DNA of 64,000 nucleotides from JBASTI01 sp964374025 (GCA_964374025.1 CAYJWU010000002.1:1-64000); one strand, 5' to 3'. Counted from the first letter of the stretch, positions 39,294 through 49,855 are shown. Numbers and translations are program-made. Notes: a model not told the origin generated them from the letters alone.

Positions 39294-41439
39294 CGTCGCC
39301 CACTTCGACGTATACGTCCCTTGGCTTTGCTCCATCGCCCGGTCCAACGACGTGATCCTCCTCGAGCATATCTATCAGTCGCGCCGCCCGCGCGTACCCA
39401 ACGCGCAATCTTCGCTGGAGAAGGGAGGCCGAAGCTTTTCGTGATTGTATGACAATTTTCTTTGCTTCTTTATAAAGCTCATCATCTGTCCCGCCCTCAA
39501 TTTCCTCAAAGTCAAATCTCCCATCAAGAATCTCCGAGGATGTCGCAACTGGTTCGGTTATAGACTCAAGCGCTTCACTGCCAGTGCTCCCAGCGGATTC
39601 GCGCAAGTAATCCGCGACGCGCCTTACTTCTTTTTCCGTTACATACGCGCCCTGGACTCGTTTTGGCTTGGAAGCGTCTCCCGCAAGATAGAGCATGTCG
39701 CCGTTCCCCAATAACTTCTCTGCTCCGGCCATATCCAAAACAGTACGCGAATCAATTTGAGAAGCAACCTGAAACGCGATACGGCTGGTTATGTTTGCCT
39801 TAATAAGTCCGGTAATGACCTCGACAGACGGCCGCTGAGTCGCAAGCACAAGATGTATGCCGACGGCTCTCGCCATTTGCGCGAGCCGCACAATAAGCGC
39901 TTCAATCTCCTTGCCGCGAGCCGCCATAAGGTCGGCAAGCTCATCTATAATTATCGCGATATATGGAAGCGGGCCATGCGCTTCTATTGCTTTTTTATTT
40001 GAATTAAATCCCGCGATATCGCGCACCTTAACGCTTGCCAACAGTTCAAACCTGCGCTCCATCTCCGAAACTGCCCACTTAAGAGCGTTTACTGTCTTTT
40101 GGGTATCAACCACAACCGGCGCCAGAAGATGGGGTATATCAGAATACACAGGAAATTCCACCCGTTTAGGGTCTATGAGAATAAATTTAAGCAAATTTGG
40201 GGGATTTTGGTATAAAAGGCTAAGAATGATAACATTGAGGCATATTGTTTTTCCGGAGCCCGTGCTTCCCGCGATTAAAATATGGGGCATCTTTGCTAGG
40301 TTCGCGAGGATCGCCGCCCCGGACACATCGCGGCCAAGAGACAGGGTTAAGTTGCTTGAACGTTTTCCAAATTCCGAGCTTTCCAGCATATTTTTCATCC
40401 TCACAAGAGCAAAGCCCTTATTGGGAATTTCAACGCCAACAAGCGACCTTCCCGGAATCGGAGCCTCTATCCGTATGGGGTGCGCGGCAAGAGCCAGAGA
40501 AAGATCGTTATGAAGGGCCATGATACGGGAAAGTTTGACGCCCTCCGCCGGCTTAAGAGTGAACTGTGTTACGGCAGGCCCCACATTTACCTCGTCCATT
40601 TCTACCTCAATTCCAAAATTCTGAAGAGTTCTTTTAATTATGTTGGCGTTTGCCACAATGTCTCCCGAAGAGGGCTTCCCCGTTTCTTTCTCAAGAAGCT
40701 CTATGGGCGGAAGGCGAAAATCCCCCATTATATTTTGCATATCTTTTACGGCAAAATCATCCCTGCCCGCTCCGGACTCCCCGGATGCATCTTGTCTCTT
40801 TTCGGTACTTCGAGTCTTTTCGCTTACACCGCTCTGCCATGTTTTAACTTTAAATTCTGTAGGTTTCTCATTTTTATTGATATCCGAACCGGATTGTTCC
40901 AAATCCAAAGAGGACGCGTCCTTTTCTTTTTCCGCGCGCCCCCTGACCCGCTCCATGATCTTATCTATCCTTATATTAAAACTTATTATAATCGCGGCTA
41001 TAATAAACCCTAAAAAAATAACAAAGGAGGCGAGCTGTCCGAGGTACCCAATAAATGGCAAAGACACAAAATAACCCCAGTATCCCCCGTTCATAGCTCC
41101 TTCCGCGGAAAAAATATTAAGTATTCCTAAAATTCCGGAAAAAAATAAAAGCCCTCCCGCGATAAGAGGAATGTAGCTATTTCTCTTGCCCGAACCAAAG
41201 AGGATAGAACTTGCCGCAAGGAGAACGAAGGGTATGCCGAATCTTCCTAAACCAAATAACACCTCTGTAATTTTAGAAAATATGGAGCCAGCGCTGCCCG
41301 CCTTGCCGACAAACGCAAGAATAGCAAGAAAAAACAGAACTATAAAGGCCACTCCCCATAGCGCCTTGACCACCTCGCTATGGACATCAAACCTCGGACG
41401 TGTTTTACCTTTTTTATTTAATTTTTTACTTTTCGCCAT
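39286..41439 (-). CDS. ftsK: DNA translocase FtsK/SpoIIIE
   Basis: 717 residues. Four N-terminal membrane helices within the first 155 residues, a charged linker, then the RecA-like motor: beta domain around DMQNIMGDFRLPPIELLEKE, Walker A IAGSTGSGKTICLNV, Walker B IIIDELADLMAARG. The C-terminal gamma winged helix (IVIQSRKASASLLQRRLRVG, ARLIDMLEEDHVVGPGDG) recognises KOPS-like DNA. It pumps chromosome ends through the septum. The start overlaps the rpoC end by 14 nt. Confidence 0.96.
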   Translation of the reverse strand: MAKSKKLNKKGKTRPRFDVHSEVVKALWGVAFIVLFFLAILAFVGKAGSAGSIFSKITEVLFGLGRFGIPFVLLAASSILFGSGKRNSYIPLIAGGLLFFSGILGILNIFSAEGAMNGGYWGYFVSLPFIGYLGQLASFVIFLGFIIAAIIISFNIRIDKIMERVRGRAEKEKDASSLDLEQSGSDINKNEKPTEFKVKTWQSGVSEKTRSTEKRQDASGESGAGRDDFAVKDMQNIMGDFRLPPIELLEKETGKPSSGDIVANANIIKRTLQNFGIEVEMDEVNVGPAVTQFTLKPAEGVKLSRIMALHNDLSLALAAHPIRIEAPIPGRSLVGVEIPNKGFALVRMKNMLESSEFGKRSSNLTLSLGRDVSGAAILANLAKMPHILIAGSTGSGKTICLNVIILSLLYQNPPNLLKFILIDPKRVEFPVYSDIPHLLAPVVVDTQKTVNALKWAVSEMERRFELLASVKVRDIAGFNSNKKAIEAHGPLPYIAIIIDELADLMAARGKEIEALIVRLAQMARAVGIHLVLATQRPSVEVITGLIKANITSRIAFQVASQIDSRTVLDMAGAEKLLGNGDMLYLAGDASKPKRVQGAYVTEKEVRRVADYLRESAGSTGSEALESITEPVATSSEILDGRFDFEEIEGGTDDELYKEAKKIVIQSRKASASLLQRRLRVGYARAARLIDMLEEDHVVGPGDGAKPRDVYVEVGDDE

Positions 41440-44400
41440 ACCCCGTGCCTGCTGGTATTATCTTTCCTATTATAACATTTTCTTTCAATCCCACCAACTT
41501 ATCTTCCCGCCCCATCACTGCCGCGTCTATTAATACCCGGGATGTTTCCTGAAATGAAGCGGCCGCGAGAAAGCTAGAGCTTGCAAGCGAGGCCTTTGTA
41601 ACACCAAGAAGCACCGCCTCAAAGCCCGCCTCTTTTTTATTACTTTTCTTGAGTTTTTTGTTTTCTTCCATAACCTCGGGCAACTCCACAATTTCTCCGG
41701 GGACAAAGTTGGATTCCCCCACGGTAGTAATTCGCACGCGCGAAAACATCTGGCGCACTATAATTTCTATGTGTTTATCGTGAATACTCGCCCCCTGGGA
41801 TGTGTATATTTTTTGTATAGATCCTATTACATATTTTTCGACCGCCCGCCGTCCGGACTGCTCGTATAGATCCTGCAAATCTATATTGCCCTCGGACAAC
41901 TGCTGACCTCTTGTGACAATCTCTCCTTTTTTTACAAGAACGGCTATGTTTTGGGGCACCGCGTACTCTACGATACCGGATGATTTTTTTGAGGCCTTTC
42001 TTGATAAAACACTGGGATTTTCTTTATCTTGCTCTACTTTTATTATTCGCTCCTTATCCTTCTCCTCAATAGAATAAACCCGCCCGGAAACAACGGATAT
42101 CGCGGCTTTGCCTTTGGGCGCGCGGGCTTCAAAAATCTCTTCAACTCTTGGGAGTCCTTGCGTAATATCGCTCGCGCCCGCTACTCCACCGGTGTGGAAG
42201 GTACGCATTGTAAGCTGTGTGCCCGGTTCCCCTATGGCTTGGGCGGCCACTACTCCGACTGCTTCTCCAATTTTTACCGGAACATTATGACCCAAGTCCC
42301 ACCCGTAACATTTTACGCAGACCCCACCTGTGGTCTTACAAGTTATTGTCGAGCGGACCATGACGCTTTTAACGCCGGACGCTTCAATTTCTTTGGCTTT
42401 TCCAAAATCAATAACATCCGGGCCCTCGGATTTTTTGACCTTGCGGCCGTCCGTTCTAAGTAACGCTCTCCCGACTATCTTCTCCGCGAATGTTTGCCCC
42501 GTGTATTCCGCTTCGGCCCGCGTTATTTCAAATCCTTCCGTATCGCGGCAATCCGCTTCCTGAACAACAATATTTTGAGAAACATCCACCAGCCGCCGAG
42601 TAAGGTACCCTGCCGTAGCTGTGCGAAGAGCTGTATCAGCCGTACCTTTTCTCGCGCCATGAGTAGATATAAAGTATTCAAGAGGCGTCAATCCCTCCTT
42701 AAAGCTTGACTCCACCGGCATCTCCATAGTTTGCCCGGAGGGATTTACGACAAGGCCCTTCATCGCGGTCATCTGGTATATCTGCGACCAGGAACCGCGG
42801 GCCCTTGAATTTACAATCATAGATACGGACCCCTTGGGATCCAAATAATTAGGCACAAGACTTGTAAGTGTCTGTCTAGCCTGCTGCCATACTTCAATAA
42901 TCTTGTATCTTCGTTCCTCAACGCTCAAAAGACCTTCGTTGAACTGGGTCCGGATAAGCTCGGTTTTCTGACGCGCCTCTTCGAGTATTTTGTCTTTCTC
43001 TTTGGGCACAGTAAGGTCGTCCATAGACCAGCTCATTCCTGAAAGCGTGGCATACAAAAACCCGAGGGTTTTAATCTTGTCAAGAACTTCGCTTGTGCGC
43101 TTATTGCCGTATCTTGCAAAAATACTTGAAATAATATCCCCCAAAACTTTCGCGTTTAGTTCTTCGTTTACAAAGGCAAAGTCCTCGGGTAACGCCCTAT
43201 TAAAAAGCACTCTCCCGACACACGTCTCAAGATACGCCTTATCTTTTCCATCGCGCGAATAAGACAAAACTTTTATTTTCTCTCTAAGGCCTATGACGCC
43301 CATATCATGCGCGAGCTCGGCGTCCTGAAACGACTTAAATGTCCGGCGAATCTCTCCGTCCTCCAATTTACTCATCCAATAACATCCAAGGACGATATCC
43401 TTAGTCGGGGTGGCTATCGGGCCTCCGGTCGCGGGCTTCAAGAGATTCAGAGAGGAAAGCATAACATTTCGCGCCTCTGCCTGCGCCTCCTGTGAAAGGG
43501 GCACGTGAACGGCCATCTGATCGCCGTCGAAATCGGCATTGAAGGCAGCGCAAACAAGCGGATGAATTTGAATCGCCTCGCCCTCAATAAGCACGGGCTG
43601 AAATGCCTGTATTCCGAGCCGATGGAGCGTAGGAGCGCGGTTCAACAACACGTACTTTCCCCTTATAACCTCTTCGAGTATCGCCCATACCTCAAAAGTT
43701 GCATCTTCAATCAGGCGTCCCGCGGCCCTAATGTTATAAGCAAGTTCTCGCTCAATAATTTTTTGGATAACAAATGGCCGGAATAGCTCCAATGCCATTT
43801 TCTTTGGAAGCCCGCATTGATGCAAAGCAATCTCGGGTCCCACGACAATAACGGATCTGCCGGAGTAATCAACTCGTTTTCCGAGCAAATTCTGTCGGAA
43901 TCGCCCCTGCTTGCCTTTCAGCATATCGGCCAACGATTTTAATAATCTTTTGCCGCCTGATGTCGCGGTGACAGTTTGAGTTTTGCGAGCGGAGTTATCA
44001 ATAAGCGCGTCTACCGCTTCCTGAAGCATTCTTTTCTCATTACGGCAAATAACCTCTGGGGCGTTTATCTCACGAAGCCGCTTGAGCCGATTGTTTCTGT
44101 TGATTACCCTGCGATAAAGATCGTTTAAGTCGCTTGTCGCGTACCTTCCTCCATCGAGCTGCACCATTGGACGCAGTTCCGGCGGCAAAACTGGCAGCAC
44201 CGTCAAAAACATCCACTCCGGCCTCGCCTTGCCCTCAATAAATCCGCGTATGGTACGGAGCCTTCGCAAAATTTTACGCCTGTTAACTCCTTGAGTTTCT
44301 TCAGCTGACTTCTCAAGACCGGCCTTGAGCTTATTTAAGTCCAATCCCCCTATTATTTTTACGAGGGCCTCTGAACCCGTGCCCGCGCTGAAGACTTCTC

Positions 44401-45004
44401 CGTATTTCAAACTCAAATCAAAATATTCCATCTCGGAAATAATACGATTTGGCCTAAACGAATTAATAATCTCCAACTCCTTGTTTTTTCTCGCCTCGAG
44501 CTGTTTTCTGCTCTTGGGCTCCGCTTTTAGCCTTCGCTTGTATTCTTCATTCAGTCGTTTCAAGGCGTCTTTTTTCGCGTCGGTAAAAACGTCGGTAATA
44601 ATGTAAGAGGCGTAATACACCACCCTTTCAATCTGCTGCAGGGGTATGTCGAGCACAAGGCCTATTTGCGACGGCACGCCCCTTAAGAACCATATATGGG
44701 CTACGGGAACCGCAAGCTTGATATGGCCCATGCGCTCACGGCGAACAACTGACCTTGTTATTTCAACGCCGCATTTATCGCAAATAATTCCCTTGTAGCG
44801 AATACGCCTGTACTTCCCGCAATAACACTCATAATCTTTTTCGGGACCAAAAATGCGTTCGCAGAAAAGCCCGTCTTTTTCCGATTTTTGCGTTCGGTAA
44901 TTTATCGTTTCTGGTTTTGTCACCTCGCCATGAGACCAACTCAATATATCCTCCGGAGAGGCGATTTTTAATTTTATGGATGTAAAATCGCTAACTTTCG
45001 GCAT
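41426..45004 (-). CDS. rpoC: RNA polymerase beta' subunit
   Basis: About 1192 residues. N-terminal zinc site CYCGKYRRIRYKGIICDKCG, catalytic NADFDGDQMAVHVPLS with the Mg-binding Asp triad, second zinc site CKTTGGVCVKCYG, bridge/trigger region GLVVNPSGQTMEMPV. Start MPKVSDFTSIKLK at 45004 fits the family better than an in-frame ATG 21 nt upstream. It overlaps the rpoB end by 14 nt. Confidence 0.97.
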   Translation of the reverse strand: MPKVSDFTSIKLKIASPEDILSWSHGEVTKPETINYRTQKSEKDGLFCERIFGPEKDYECYCGKYRRIRYKGIICDKCGVEITRSVVRRERMGHIKLAVPVAHIWFLRGVPSQIGLVLDIPLQQIERVVYYASYIITDVFTDAKKDALKRLNEEYKRRLKAEPKSRKQLEARKNKELEIINSFRPNRIISEMEYFDLSLKYGEVFSAGTGSEALVKIIGGLDLNKLKAGLEKSAEETQGVNRRKILRRLRTIRGFIEGKARPEWMFLTVLPVLPPELRPMVQLDGGRYATSDLNDLYRRVINRNNRLKRLREINAPEVICRNEKRMLQEAVDALIDNSARKTQTVTATSGGKRLLKSLADMLKGKQGRFRQNLLGKRVDYSGRSVIVVGPEIALHQCGLPKKMALELFRPFVIQKIIERELAYNIRAAGRLIEDATFEVWAILEEVIRGKYVLLNRAPTLHRLGIQAFQPVLIEGEAIQIHPLVCAAFNADFDGDQMAVHVPLSQEAQAEARNVMLSSLNLLKPATGGPIATPTKDIVLGCYWMSKLEDGEIRRTFKSFQDAELAHDMGVIGLREKIKVLSYSRDGKDKAYLETCVGRVLFNRALPEDFAFVNEELNAKVLGDIISSIFARYGNKRTSEVLDKIKTLGFLYATLSGMSWSMDDLTVPKEKDKILEEARQKTELIRTQFNEGLLSVEERRYKIIEVWQQARQTLTSLVPNYLDPKGSVSMIVNSRARGSWSQIYQMTAMKGLVVNPSGQTMEMPVESSFKEGLTPLEYFISTHGARKGTADTALRTATAGYLTRRLVDVSQNIVVQEADCRDTEGFEITRAEAEYTGQTFAEKIVGRALLRTDGRKVKKSEGPDVIDFGKAKEIEASGVKSVMVRSTITCKTTGGVCVKCYGWDLGHNVPVKIGEAVGVVAAQAIGEPGTQLTMRTFHTGGVAGASDITQGLPRVEEIFEARAPKGKAAISVVSGRVYSIEEKDKERIIKVEQDKENPSVLSRKASKKSSGIVEYAVPQNIAVLVKKGEIVTRGQQLSEGNIDLQDLYEQSGRRAVEKYVIGSIQKIYTSQGASIHDKHIEIIVRQMFSRVRITTVGESNFVPGEIVELPEVMEENKKLKKSNKKEAGFEAVLLGVTKASLASSSFLAAASFQETSRVLIDAAVMGREDKLVGLKENVIIGKIIPAGTGYGEK

Positions 45005-48000
45005 GTTTTTGTTCTTTAACTTCAACGTTTAATCCTAGGGATTTAAGTTCGGAAACAAGCACGTTAAATGATTCCGGCACATTTGGTTTTTTAATTGACT
45101 CGCCCTTAATAATGCTTTCATACGCGGAAGAACGCCCCATTACATCATCCGACTTAATTGTAAGAATCTCCTGAAGTATGTGCGCCGCGCCATAACCTTC
45201 CAACGCCCAGACCTCCATTTCCCCGAACCTCTGACCACCAAACTGCGCCTTTCCCGAAAGAGGCTGTTGGGTAATTAGGGAATACGGGCCTATTGCCCTC
45301 ATATGTATTTTATCCTCCACCATATGTATCAGTTTCATTACATACATGTATCCGATAGTCACTCTATTTTCAAAAGGAAGGCCCGTGTAACCGTCATATA
45401 AGGTAATCCGGCCATCCTGAGGAAGCCCCGCGGCTTTAAGCTCCGAACGTATATCGTCTTCGCGAGCTCCGGATAAAGCGGGGGTTACGGCTTGGTATCC
45501 AAGCGTGTGCGCCGCCCACCCAAGGTGCGTTTCCAAAATTTGACCGATATTCATTCGCGACGGCACGCCCAAGGGATCCATTACAAGGTCTACCGGAGTG
45601 CCATCCGGAAGATACGGCATCTCCTCTTCCGGTAAAACTCTCGCGATAACGCCTTTGTTTCCGTGTCGGCCCGCTATTTTGTCTCCGGCCCCTATTTTTC
45701 TGACTTGTGCTACTTCAATTTGAATACTTTTTATAACACCCGGGGGAAGCCGGTCTCCTTTCTCCCTTGAAAATATATATACGCCAACAACCCTCCCCCT
45801 CTTCCCATGGGGAAGGGTGAGTGAAGTATCTTTAATATCGCGCGCTTTCTCCCCGAATATTGCCCTAAGCAATCTTTCTTCGGAAGTAAGGTCGCTCTCA
45901 CCCTTGGGAGATATTTTTCCCACAAGTATGTCGCCCGCCGTAACATACGCCCCAACCATAATAACGCCCTCCTCGTCCAGGTTACGGAGCTTTTCTTCGG
46001 AGACATTGGGAATATCGCACGTAGTGACCTCTGGCCCAAGTTTTGTTTCGCGTATATCAACCGAAAAATCTTCTATATGTATTGAGGAAAAGGCGTCTTC
46101 ACGCACAAGCTTTTCTGATACTATGACGGCATCTTCGAAATTATGCCCGCGCCATGAGAGAAACGCGGTTAGAACATTTCTGCCCAAAGCCAATACTCCA
46201 TTCTGCACGGAAGAACCATCCGCGATTATATCTCCCTCCTTCACCTTATCTCCGGGCTTAACACGCGCCTTTTGGTGAATAATAGTATATTGGTTAGACC
46301 TCTTAAAATTTGTTAGCGGATACTCTATTTTTCTTGCTCTTTTTTGCTTGGAGTTTGCCGCGCTTGATTTTGATTTGGCGCTTATAATAATATGTTCCGC
46401 GTCTGCCTCTACGACCTCCCCATCCGCCTCTGCTATAGCCACCAATCTTGAATCCAAAGCTACGCGCTCTTCGAGGCCCGTCCGTACATCCGGAGATTCT
46501 GGCCTCACGCACGGCACCGCTTGACGCTGCATATTAGAACCCATGAGGGCGCGATTCGCGTCGTCGTGTTCCAGAAATGGAATCAAGGCAGTAGCCACGG
46601 ATATCGCTTGCTGGGAGGATACGTCAACATACTGCACCTTACTTTTTTCTATAAGCCCCGGAGTTCCCCTTATGCGCGCGCGTACCAATTTGCCGACAAT
46701 TGTGTTGTTTGAATCCACCGACACATCGGATGAGGCAATATTCATCCGCTCTTCCTGATGCGCGTTTAAGTATTCTATTTCTTTGGTTATTTTTCCGTTT
46801 GCTACCTTAAAATAAGGGGTTTCTAAGAAGCCATACTCGTTAAGCCGCGCGTATGAAGCGAGGTGCCCTACAAGCCCGATATTGGGACCTTCCGGGGTCT
46901 GTATGGGGCAAATTCTTCCATAGTGAGATGGCTGTACGTCTCTCACTTCGAATCCCGCGCGCTCGCGAGTAAGCCCGCCGGGGCCAGTTGCTGAAAGCCG
47001 CCGTTTATGTTCGAGCTCGGAAAGCGGATTCGTGTTATCCATAAACTGGGAAAGCTGGCCAGTTGTAAAAAACTCCCGCACTATCGCGATAACCGGGCGC
47101 GCGTTTATAAGTTGGGAAGGGGTAAGTGTCGCCGGATCAAGCGTGGACATTTTATCGCGAATAATTCTTTCCATACGGGTAAGGCCTACTCTTAAGCGGT
47201 TCAAAAGGAGCTCCCCCACGGCGCGCACCCTTCTGTTGCCAAGGTGGTCAATATCATCCGGGTGCGCTTCCGGATCATTATTCATTCTTATAATCTCGTA
47301 CAACACGCCCACTACATCTTCGAGGTGCAGAACCCGTTCTTGTTTGGAATAAGATTCGCCGTTTACCCCCGGAGTCGCGAGACGCTGCCCCATTTTCCAT
47401 CGCCCAACCTTTGACAAATCGTATCTTTCAAAATTAAAGAACATATTCTCTATAAGCTGACGCGCGTTATCCACGGTTGCAAGATCCCCGGGCCTTATTC
47501 TCCTGTACACTTCTATGAGAGCTTCGTCGCGATTGCGGGAAGGATCGCGTTTGAGCGTCTCTTCTATATAAGAAGTATTGGAATCGGTATCCACTTTTTT
47601 AAAAAATTTCCGAATGTCTTCATCTTTTTCCGCGCCAAAAGCGCGAAGCAATGTCGTTGCCGGAACCCTGCGGCGCCTGTCAATTTTTACGCCAATAACG
47701 CCCTGCGAATCTGTGTCAAACTCAAGCCACGCGCCTCTATTGGGAATGATTTTAGCGCCGAAAAATTCTTTTCCTCCGTGCCAGCTAGACGTGAAGAAGG
47801 CTCCGGGGGAGCGAATAAGCTGCGAAATCACTATGCGCTCAACGCCATTCACGATAAAAGTGCCGCGCTTAGTCATTAAAGGAAAATCTCCCAAGTACAC
47901 CTCTTGCTCTTTTTTCTCTCCCGTGCGCTTATTAAGCAAGCTCATGCGCACTCGCAGAGCCGCTTCAAAAGAAGCATTGCGTTCCCGGGCTGTAAACTCG

Positions 48001-48203
48001 TCGTACTTCTGCTCATCTAGCCGATAATTCAAAAAGTGCAACTCAAAATCCTTATCCCCGTAATCTCTTACCGGGGAAATTTCATCAAAAAGCTCCCGAA
48101 GTCCCTTTTCCCAGAACCACTCGTATGATCGGCTTTGAATCTCGAGGAAATTTGGGAAGTCGAAGGCCCTATAATTGTGCTTGCTGAAATTTTTAGTTTT
48201 CAT
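44991..48203 (-). CDS. rpoB: RNA polymerase beta subunit
   Basis: About 1070 residues. FNFERYDLSKVGRWKMG, RERAGFEVRDVQPSHYGRI next to PIQTPEGPNIGLV (rifampicin/fork region), GHNFEDAVIVSEKLV, KIAGRHGNKGVIARVLP, and the C-terminal FGGQRFGEMEVWALEGYGA. Start MKTKNFSKHNY chosen over an ATG three codons upstream. Promoter at 48350-48379 leaves a leader of about 140 nt. Confidence 0.97.
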   Translation of the reverse strand: MKTKNFSKHNYRAFDFPNFLEIQSRSYEWFWEKGLRELFDEISPVRDYGDKDFELHFLNYRLDEQKYDEFTARERNASFEAALRVRMSLLNKRTGEKKEQEVYLGDFPLMTKRGTFIVNGVERIVISQLIRSPGAFFTSSWHGGKEFFGAKIIPNRGAWLEFDTDSQGVIGVKIDRRRRVPATTLLRAFGAEKDEDIRKFFKKVDTDSNTSYIEETLKRDPSRNRDEALIEVYRRIRPGDLATVDNARQLIENMFFNFERYDLSKVGRWKMGQRLATPGVNGESYSKQERVLHLEDVVGVLYEIIRMNNDPEAHPDDIDHLGNRRVRAVGELLLNRLRVGLTRMERIIRDKMSTLDPATLTPSQLINARPVIAIVREFFTTGQLSQFMDNTNPLSELEHKRRLSATGPGGLTRERAGFEVRDVQPSHYGRICPIQTPEGPNIGLVGHLASYARLNEYGFLETPYFKVANGKITKEIEYLNAHQEERMNIASSDVSVDSNNTIVGKLVRARIRGTPGLIEKSKVQYVDVSSQQAISVATALIPFLEHDDANRALMGSNMQRQAVPCVRPESPDVRTGLEERVALDSRLVAIAEADGEVVEADAEHIIISAKSKSSAANSKQKRARKIEYPLTNFKRSNQYTIIHQKARVKPGDKVKEGDIIADGSSVQNGVLALGRNVLTAFLSWRGHNFEDAVIVSEKLVREDAFSSIHIEDFSVDIRETKLGPEVTTCDIPNVSEEKLRNLDEEGVIMVGAYVTAGDILVGKISPKGESDLTSEERLLRAIFGEKARDIKDTSLTLPHGKRGRVVGVYIFSREKGDRLPPGVIKSIQIEVAQVRKIGAGDKIAGRHGNKGVIARVLPEEEMPYLPDGTPVDLVMDPLGVPSRMNIGQILETHLGWAAHTLGYQAVTPALSGAREDDIRSELKAAGLPQDGRITLYDGYTGLPFENRVTIGYMYVMKLIHMVEDKIHMRAIGPYSLITQQPLSGKAQFGGQRFGEMEVWALEGYGAAHILQEILTIKSDDVMGRSSAYESIIKGESIKKPNVPESFNVLVSELKSLGLNVEVKEQKHAES

Positions 48204-48349
48204 AAAACACAAAATAAATAATACTTCATTTGCTTATGAAGTTTTACAATAAATTTTCGATTTTACGCAAGATTCCTTGTTGTCACAAGGGTAGAAAATT
48301 TCCGCCAAAGGCGGATCAGCCTCTGGATGAAAAAATTAGATATAGAGAT

Positions 48350-48379
48350 ATTCTACACGAAAGGTGTAAATCTTGTCAA
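48350..48379 (-). promoter_or_regulatory. rpoBC promoter with a structured leader
   Basis: Complementary strand: TTGACA (48374-48379), 18-bp spacer, TAGAAT (48350-48355). The 140-nt leader to the rpoB ATG contains the hairpins GATCCGCC/GGCGGA and CCTTGTGACAACAAGG, possible attenuation or stability elements. Confidence 0.75.
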
Positions 48380-48411
48380 GGGCCATAATCAACTCTGTCC
48401 CAACACTCACT

Positions 48412-49011
48412 TTAATAATGGACTTTTACATAAAAATAATTTTTGCGTGAGGTGTTCCACGACCAAGGCTGCCACTTGCCAAAATTCCAATCTCTTAATA
48501 TCTCCCCATAAGTTCGTGTAGTGTTGCCAATTGGCAGAGTCGCACTCCAAGCTTTCTTTGGTAACCCCGAATCGTACACATAGAAAAGTTGGATGTCGTC
48601 ATCGTATCCCCATAATGTTATCCAATGGGGAACTAACTTGCCCAAAATTGGGGTATATTTTTCACTTAAATATCCATTACCAATACGAATCATCACGAGA
48701 TTATCTTGCGAAAGAAACGTTTTGAGAAGATTGATTTTTTCTTCGCCGGAAAGATATTTTGCGGTATTCGTTTCGGCGTGAAGTCCGTAAGATCTGAATA
48801 TATTCTCATAATACTTTTCACCAACTACCACACTAATGAGATGTTGTCCTATCCAATTCGTGTGGTACTCTTCGGGGTGTTTTTTGTTATCCAATCCGAA
48901 CGCACTCAATATTGCCTTTAGTGAATATACTCCACAGTGGCTTAATCCTTGTTTAAGGTATTCTTGTGGCCTTCTGTTTGAAACAAAAGATGATGGATTA
49001 GTGAAACTCAT
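48412..49011 (-). CDS. Peptidase C39-like protein
   Basis: 199 residues. Cys in GLSHCGVYSLKAIL, His in KLVPHWITLWGYDDD and Asp in FYVYDSGLPKKAW reproduce the papain-like Cys-His-Asp order of C39-like proteins. No signal peptide is evident. Family members cut leader peptides or act on small substrates; no ABC exporter is adjacent. Between rpoB and a gene-poor stretch, with no operon partner. Confidence 0.75.
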   Translation of the reverse strand: MSFTNPSSFVSNRRPQEYLKQGLSHCGVYSLKAILSAFGLDNKKHPEEYHTNWIGQHLISVVVGEKYYENIFRSYGLHAETNTAKYLSGEEKINLLKTFLSQDNLVMIRIGNGYLSEKYTPILGKLVPHWITLWGYDDDIQLFYVYDSGLPKKAWSATLPIGNTTRTYGEILRDWNFGKWQPWSWNTSRKNYFYVKVHY

Positions 49012-49342
49012 CGAGGAAGAAGATAATTTTCTTAATCATAGTTTGATTCTACCGAGAAACCGCCCTTCGACAAAGCTCGGGGCGATTCTTTGAAAATTAG
49101 CCAGGCTAAGTTTAAGATTACCTGCGTCTTTTACTCTTCTCTGCTTCCAGCTATATATTCTACTAATTAATGACTCTCTCAGTATAGCAGATTTAAGGGC
49201 TAACACCAACGCATAAACTTACCCCACCTTTGCTACTCACCATATTTATCCCCAAGACAGGCTATTGACAGGGTTTGCTGGCTTGCTATACTGACAACGT
49301 GATGACACTCTGGAGTATCCGCAAGGATAGCTCCAGATTTTT
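49012..49342. other. Gene-free stretch containing the tiny-RNA unit
   Basis: No protein gene supported. Contains a short hairpin near 49066-49085 (CCCTTCGACAAAGCTCGGGG) and, at its end, the promoter-terminator pair described at 49265-49344. Confidence 0.6.
49265..49292 (+). promoter_or_regulatory. Strong promoter with no protein gene
   Basis: TTGACA (49265-49270), 16-bp spacer, TATACT (49287-49292). The only thing downstream on this strand before a terminator is about 48 nt of RNA. Confidence 0.75.
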
Positions 49343-49345
49343 TTA
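49299..49345 (+). ncRNA. Candidate tiny RNA (about 48 nt)
   Basis: From the expected start near 49299 to an intrinsic terminator: stem CTGGAGTATCC / GGATAGCTCCAG with loop GCAA (49310-49336), then T7 (49338-49344). A near-consensus promoter drives it. The 3' end touches the last codon of the convergent NYN gene, so it could also act as antisense or as a roadblock. Confidence 0.5.
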
Positions 49346-49855
49346 TTGGCTGATTTTGCCTTTGAGCTTGCGTAAATCAATGTATTTGGCTCTCTCCAGC
49401 AACTCTTTTGAGATATGACCCCTGGTGGACATTACGATAATTCGCTTGCCAACCTTTTTTATTCGGTCAATCGGCACGGCAAAATCGCTGTCTCCTGATA
49501 AAAGCACCGCCGTATCGTACTTTTCTTTCGTATCGTCCATCTCAAAAGCCAGTTCCATATCCAGATTGCTTTTCCATTCCTCTTTGCCGCTTTTGCGGTC
49601 TTTAATTTTTTTGACCACTTTAGTTCGCAGGATATAACCGTTTATCTCAAGCATATCCAAAAACTTTCGTTGTGCTGTATTGAACTCATCCACCCCTTTG
49701 TAAATAAAACATTTTGCATCGTTGCCGCACTCTTTTTTGAGATAGTTCATCAGCTTTTGATAAAAAAGTTTCCAACCCAAAGTTCGCTGGGAGTAAAACA
49801 CATTTTCAGCGTCTATAAAGACATAAACTCTGCCTTTTATAAATTGGCGTAGCAT
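49343..49855 (-). CDS. NYN-domain (LabA/DUF88-like) protein, possible RNase
   Basis: 170 residues. Acidic NYN residues in VFIDAENVF, SNLDMELAFEM and LSGDSDFAVPI; the last is the best preserved motif. Predicted PIN-like metal-dependent RNase. Only distantly similar to the NYN protein at 13737-14228. No operon partner. Confidence 0.87.
   Translation of the reverse strand: MLRQFIKGRVYVFIDAENVFYSQRTLGWKLFYQKLMNYLKKECGNDAKCFIYKGVDEFNTAQRKFLDMLEINGYILRTKVVKKIKDRKSGKEEWKSNLDMELAFEMDDTKEKYDTAVLLSGDSDFAVPIDRIKKVGKRIIVMSTRGHISKELLERAKYIDLRKLKGKISQ

Noticed and set aside
45817..46278. Long rightward frames inside rpoB and other large leftward genes
   Set aside because: They mirror well-recognised proteins on the other strand and have Ser/Arg-rich composition typical of shadow frames.
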